Positions 62,318-64,000 of a DNA stretch of 64,000 nt are shown piece after piece. The stretch's first letter is position 1, and every line of letters starts with the position of its first letter. Both the position numbers and the translations under genes were made by a program. The stretch comes from Streptomyces resistomycificus (GTDB lineage Bacteria; Actinomycetota; Actinomycetes; Streptomycetales; Streptomycetaceae): the NCBI RefSeq assembly GCF_001514265.1, contig NZ_KQ948988.1, positions 689,395-753,394 on the forward strand, in the 5' to 3' direction. The notes beneath the pieces are model-generated. The model was not told where the DNA came from. It worked only from the letters and a program-made list of their open reading frames with translations, and searched no databases.

Positions 62318-62459
62318 GGTGAGACCATAGATTCCCCGGCGCGGCCTGCCCGGGAGCGCCGCTCGGGGGGTGGATATGCAGGTGAAAGCCACTCCGAAAG
62401 CTTGGTATTGTTGTCCATGTCGCCGCGGGGAGCACCCCCGGCCAGGCGGCGGACACCTT

Positions 62460-62547
62460 GTCCGGGTGGCGGAATGGCAGACGCGCTAGCTTGAGGTGCT
62501 AGTGCCCTTTATCGGGCGTGGGGGTTCAAGTCCCCCCTCGGACACCA
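62460..62547 (+). tRNA. tRNA-Leu (anticodon GAG)
   Basis: An 88-nt class II tRNA including the encoded CCA. The acceptor stem GTCCGGG pairs with CTCGGAC. The anticodon stem CTAGC/GCTAG encloses the loop TTGAGGT, giving anticodon GAG at 62493-62495 (reads CUC). The long variable arm (TGCCCTTTATCGGGCG) and T-arm GGGGGTTCAAGTCCCCC are as expected for leucine. Confidence 0.95.
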
Positions 62548-62810
62548 CTGGGGACGTTCACGAGATCGTCCCGAAGCGTTCGAATTGCCGGTTGAGTCAT
62601 GTGACTCACCGGTTTTTCGTCGTTCCCGGGGCCTTGGGGCCTCGGGAACGGCTCGGTGAGAGGGGCGGAGCGCGGCGGAGGTGCGTCACTCGCGTGGCGG
62701 AGGCTCGACCTGCTCGGTCGGAAGCGGTCGCGCCACCAGCAAGCGGGCCAAGCTTGTCCTCGATGCCCGCGACATGGCCTTGCGGCGCCGCGACCGCGCC
62801 GGAACTCCCG

Positions 62811-63023
62811 CTGGACCAGGGTTGGTTCACCGCCGACATCGGCTGGTCCACCTGCGCCACCATGGCCGCCTTCCGCTCACCCTGGCCATCTTCGCGGTTT
62901 CGCCGGCATCCACGTCGGCCGGATCATCGACCATCACGGTCCCCGGACCATCATGACCACGAGGTCGGCCTCGGAGCCCTGAGCCTGTCGATCGTGGCCC
63001 TCGCTCCCAACCTGCCGGTGTTC
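62811..63023 (+). pseudogene. Shredded MFS transporter remnant
   Basis: Over three alternating frames the sequence gives DQGWFTADIGWSTCATMAAF, then GIHVGRIIDHHGPRTIMTT and GLGALSLSIVALAPNLPVF: helices 1-3 and the signature 2-3 loop (GRxxDxxGPR) of a major-facilitator transporter. At least two frameshifts and missing ends make it inactive. It lies between tRNA-Leu and the polyketide synthase. Confidence 0.55.
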
Positions 63024-63026
63024 TGA

Positions 63027-63460
63027 ACCGGCCCATGGGTGCGGGCGCGGCCCGTCGCCGTCGGATCCATCCGTAAGCGATCAAGCGGAATGCCGCCACC
63101 GCGTCCGCTGCCCCGGGCAACTCGTGATCAAGCTCCTGATCGCCACTATCTGGGCTCGCCCGGCGGCCCGTGTAAGCGGAATTCAGGCTCGACGTCAGGG
63201 GTCGACTGGGTCGTCTCCAGGCCGTGTCAACCCGCTTGACAACATCGCGCGAGAACTGCCAGGGTCAGCGCCGTGGGTCGGAAGCCGTAAAGGCGATTCA
63301 AGTCAGGGGAACCGAGGAAAGAGTACGACCCCCATTTGTTAACGGCAGTTTTACACGCCCTCTTTGTAAGTAATATTCCATTGACTCTTACTCTGAGTGA
63401 GTCGACTGAGGGCGCGCGACATATTATTGAATTTCCAGGCAGCTCACGGGGGTGGCTTGA
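63027..63460. other. Non-coding leader region of the polyketide synthase
   Basis: 434 bp without a supported gene. From about 63330 the sequence is clearly AT-richer than its surroundings. A candidate promoter is TTTACA (63350-63355) with TAATAT (63371-63376), spacing 15. A short dyad of GACTC/GAGTC lies at 63383-63403. A TTGACA at 63236-63241 lacks a matching -10. Confidence 0.4.
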
Positions 63461-64000
63461 ATGGAAGCGCAAAAGTCGACCGATAATTCTTCTGCCGACC
63501 TGGCCGCAGCGGTGCGCTCCGAGTTATCCGCCCGGCTCGGCATGGATCCCGCTGCTCTGCGCGACGACGTCGTGTTCTCCGCCTATGGACTCGACTCGCT
63601 CAAAGCCGTCGGATTCGTAGAGGCGCTCGGCGAACTTATGGGCCGTAAGCTTTCGGCCACGCTCCCGTGGGAATGCCCGACGGTCGAGCGGCTGGTCGCG
63701 CGACTGCTCGGCGGACCGGCGCCGGAGCCGACGGCCACAGGCGCGATGGAGGGTCCGGGGGTGCCTGTGAGCGGCGAGCCCGTCGCCGTCGTGGGCATGG
63801 CCTGCCGCTTCCCGGGCGCTGACGACATCGATCAGTTCTGGCGGCTGCTGAGTGACGGCGCCGACCTGACCGGACCGGTACCGCCGGGGCGGCGAACGCC
63901 CGTGGCGGGGCCGCGTGAAGCGGGCTATCTGCGCGGCCCTGTCGACCAATTCGACCCGCTGTTCTTCGGCATCTCCCCGCGCGAGGCGCAGGAGATGGAT
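63461..64000 (+). CDS. Type I polyketide synthase, N-terminal 180 residues (ACP then ketosynthase), cut by window end
   Basis: ATG 63461 follows GGGGGTGG. Residues about 12-86 form an acyl carrier protein with phosphopantetheine site Ser46 in YGLDSLKAVGF. After a short linker, residues 108-180 are the start of a ketosynthase (VAVVGMACRFPGADDIDQFW, VDQFDPLFFGISPREAQEMD). An ACP at the very N-terminus before the first KS suggests a loading or in-trans charged module. Leu22 is a TTA codon (63524-63526), so bldA-dependent. It is the first gene of a presumed biosynthetic cluster; the rest lies outside the window. Confidence 0.92.
   Translation, partial: MEAQKSTDNSSADLAAAVRSELSARLGMDPAALRDDVVFSAYGLDSLKAVGFVEALGELMGRKLSATLPWECPTVERLVARLLGGPAPEPTATGAMEGPGVPVSGEPVAVVGMACRFPGADDIDQFWRLLSDGADLTGPVPPGRRTPVAGPREAGYLRGPVDQFDPLFFGISPREAQEMD

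Noticed and set aside
63039..63342. Short plus-strand frames between the MFS remnant and the PKS
   Set aside because: No codon bias, ribosome site or recognisable sequence.

Overview
The window is a 64-kb piece of a high-GC actinomycete chromosome, almost certainly Streptomyces. G/C dominates third codon positions, GTG and TTG starts are common, rare TTA (bldA-type) codons appear in two genes, and many families are typical of streptomycetes (HxlR, ROK, ebo-type operon, ECF sigma, SCO-type conserved proteins). Both ends are cut: an aspartate ammonia-lyase lacks its N-terminus on the left and a modular polyketide synthase runs off the right.

0-8.9 kb: metabolic and small regulatory genes (aspA, cupin, a divergent HxlR/NADP-reductase pair, DUF2750), then a decayed mobile zone. 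A rifampin ADP-ribosyltransferase (arr) sits between two copies of an IS5-type left end. It is followed by a broken transposase, an RHS-core remnant, a truncated TPR gene, several unrecognised small genes and clustered TGTCACA/TGTGACA repeats that look like old IS ends.

8.9-15.1 kb: a zinc-uptake locus of the AztABCD type: ATPase, permease, zinc-binding lipoprotein, a metallochaperone-like beta-propeller, a second propeller lipoprotein and a secreted SOD-like protein. aztA and aztB diverge, with a Zur-box-like palindrome between them.

15.1-21.1 kb: a second decayed zone. It holds gene fragments, one intact IS5 (IS427-type) element with 3-bp target duplication and a programmed -1 frameshift, an IS6 remnant, and a large secreted protein fusing a CdtB/DNase-I-like nuclease, an SGNH hydrolase and FG-GAP repeats, with a frameshift in a homopolymer.

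21.1-28.5 kb: a LacI-controlled hydroxypyruvate-isomerase/oxidoreductase pair with palindromic operators, an ECF sigma factor with a coupled membrane protein, a truncated ABC-F gene with a possible leader peptide, and an OFA-family oxalate/formate transporter with its tiny overlapping small subunit.

28.5-50.3 kb: a KAS III and a GntR regulator, then a ROK-regulated sugar operon. This has an RbsABC-type transporter, a Gfo/Idh/MocA oxidoreductase, a sugar isomerase/epimerase, a secreted GSDH-PKD-CBM protein and a ThuA-DUF1080 protein; it may handle oxidised (3-keto) sugars. A tightly coupled ebo-type operon follows (inositol-phosphate-synthase-like, UbiA prenyltransferase, TIM barrels, EboA, TatD-like, EboE, alkaline-phosphatase-like).

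50.3-62.3 kb: an oxalate-catabolism block. On the minus strand are a second OFA transporter, an ADP-forming acyl-CoA synthetase, formyl-CoA transferase (frc) and oxalyl-CoA decarboxylase (oxc). Divergent to them are sucC/sucD-like subunits and an aldehyde dehydrogenase. A palindrome between oxc and sucC is a likely operator. A DUF2254 membrane protein ends the block.

62.4-64 kb: tRNA-Leu(GAG), a shredded MFS gene, an AT-rich leader, and the first 180 codons of a polyketide synthase (ACP then ketosynthase) with a TTA codon. This is probably the edge of a biosynthetic cluster beside a tRNA.
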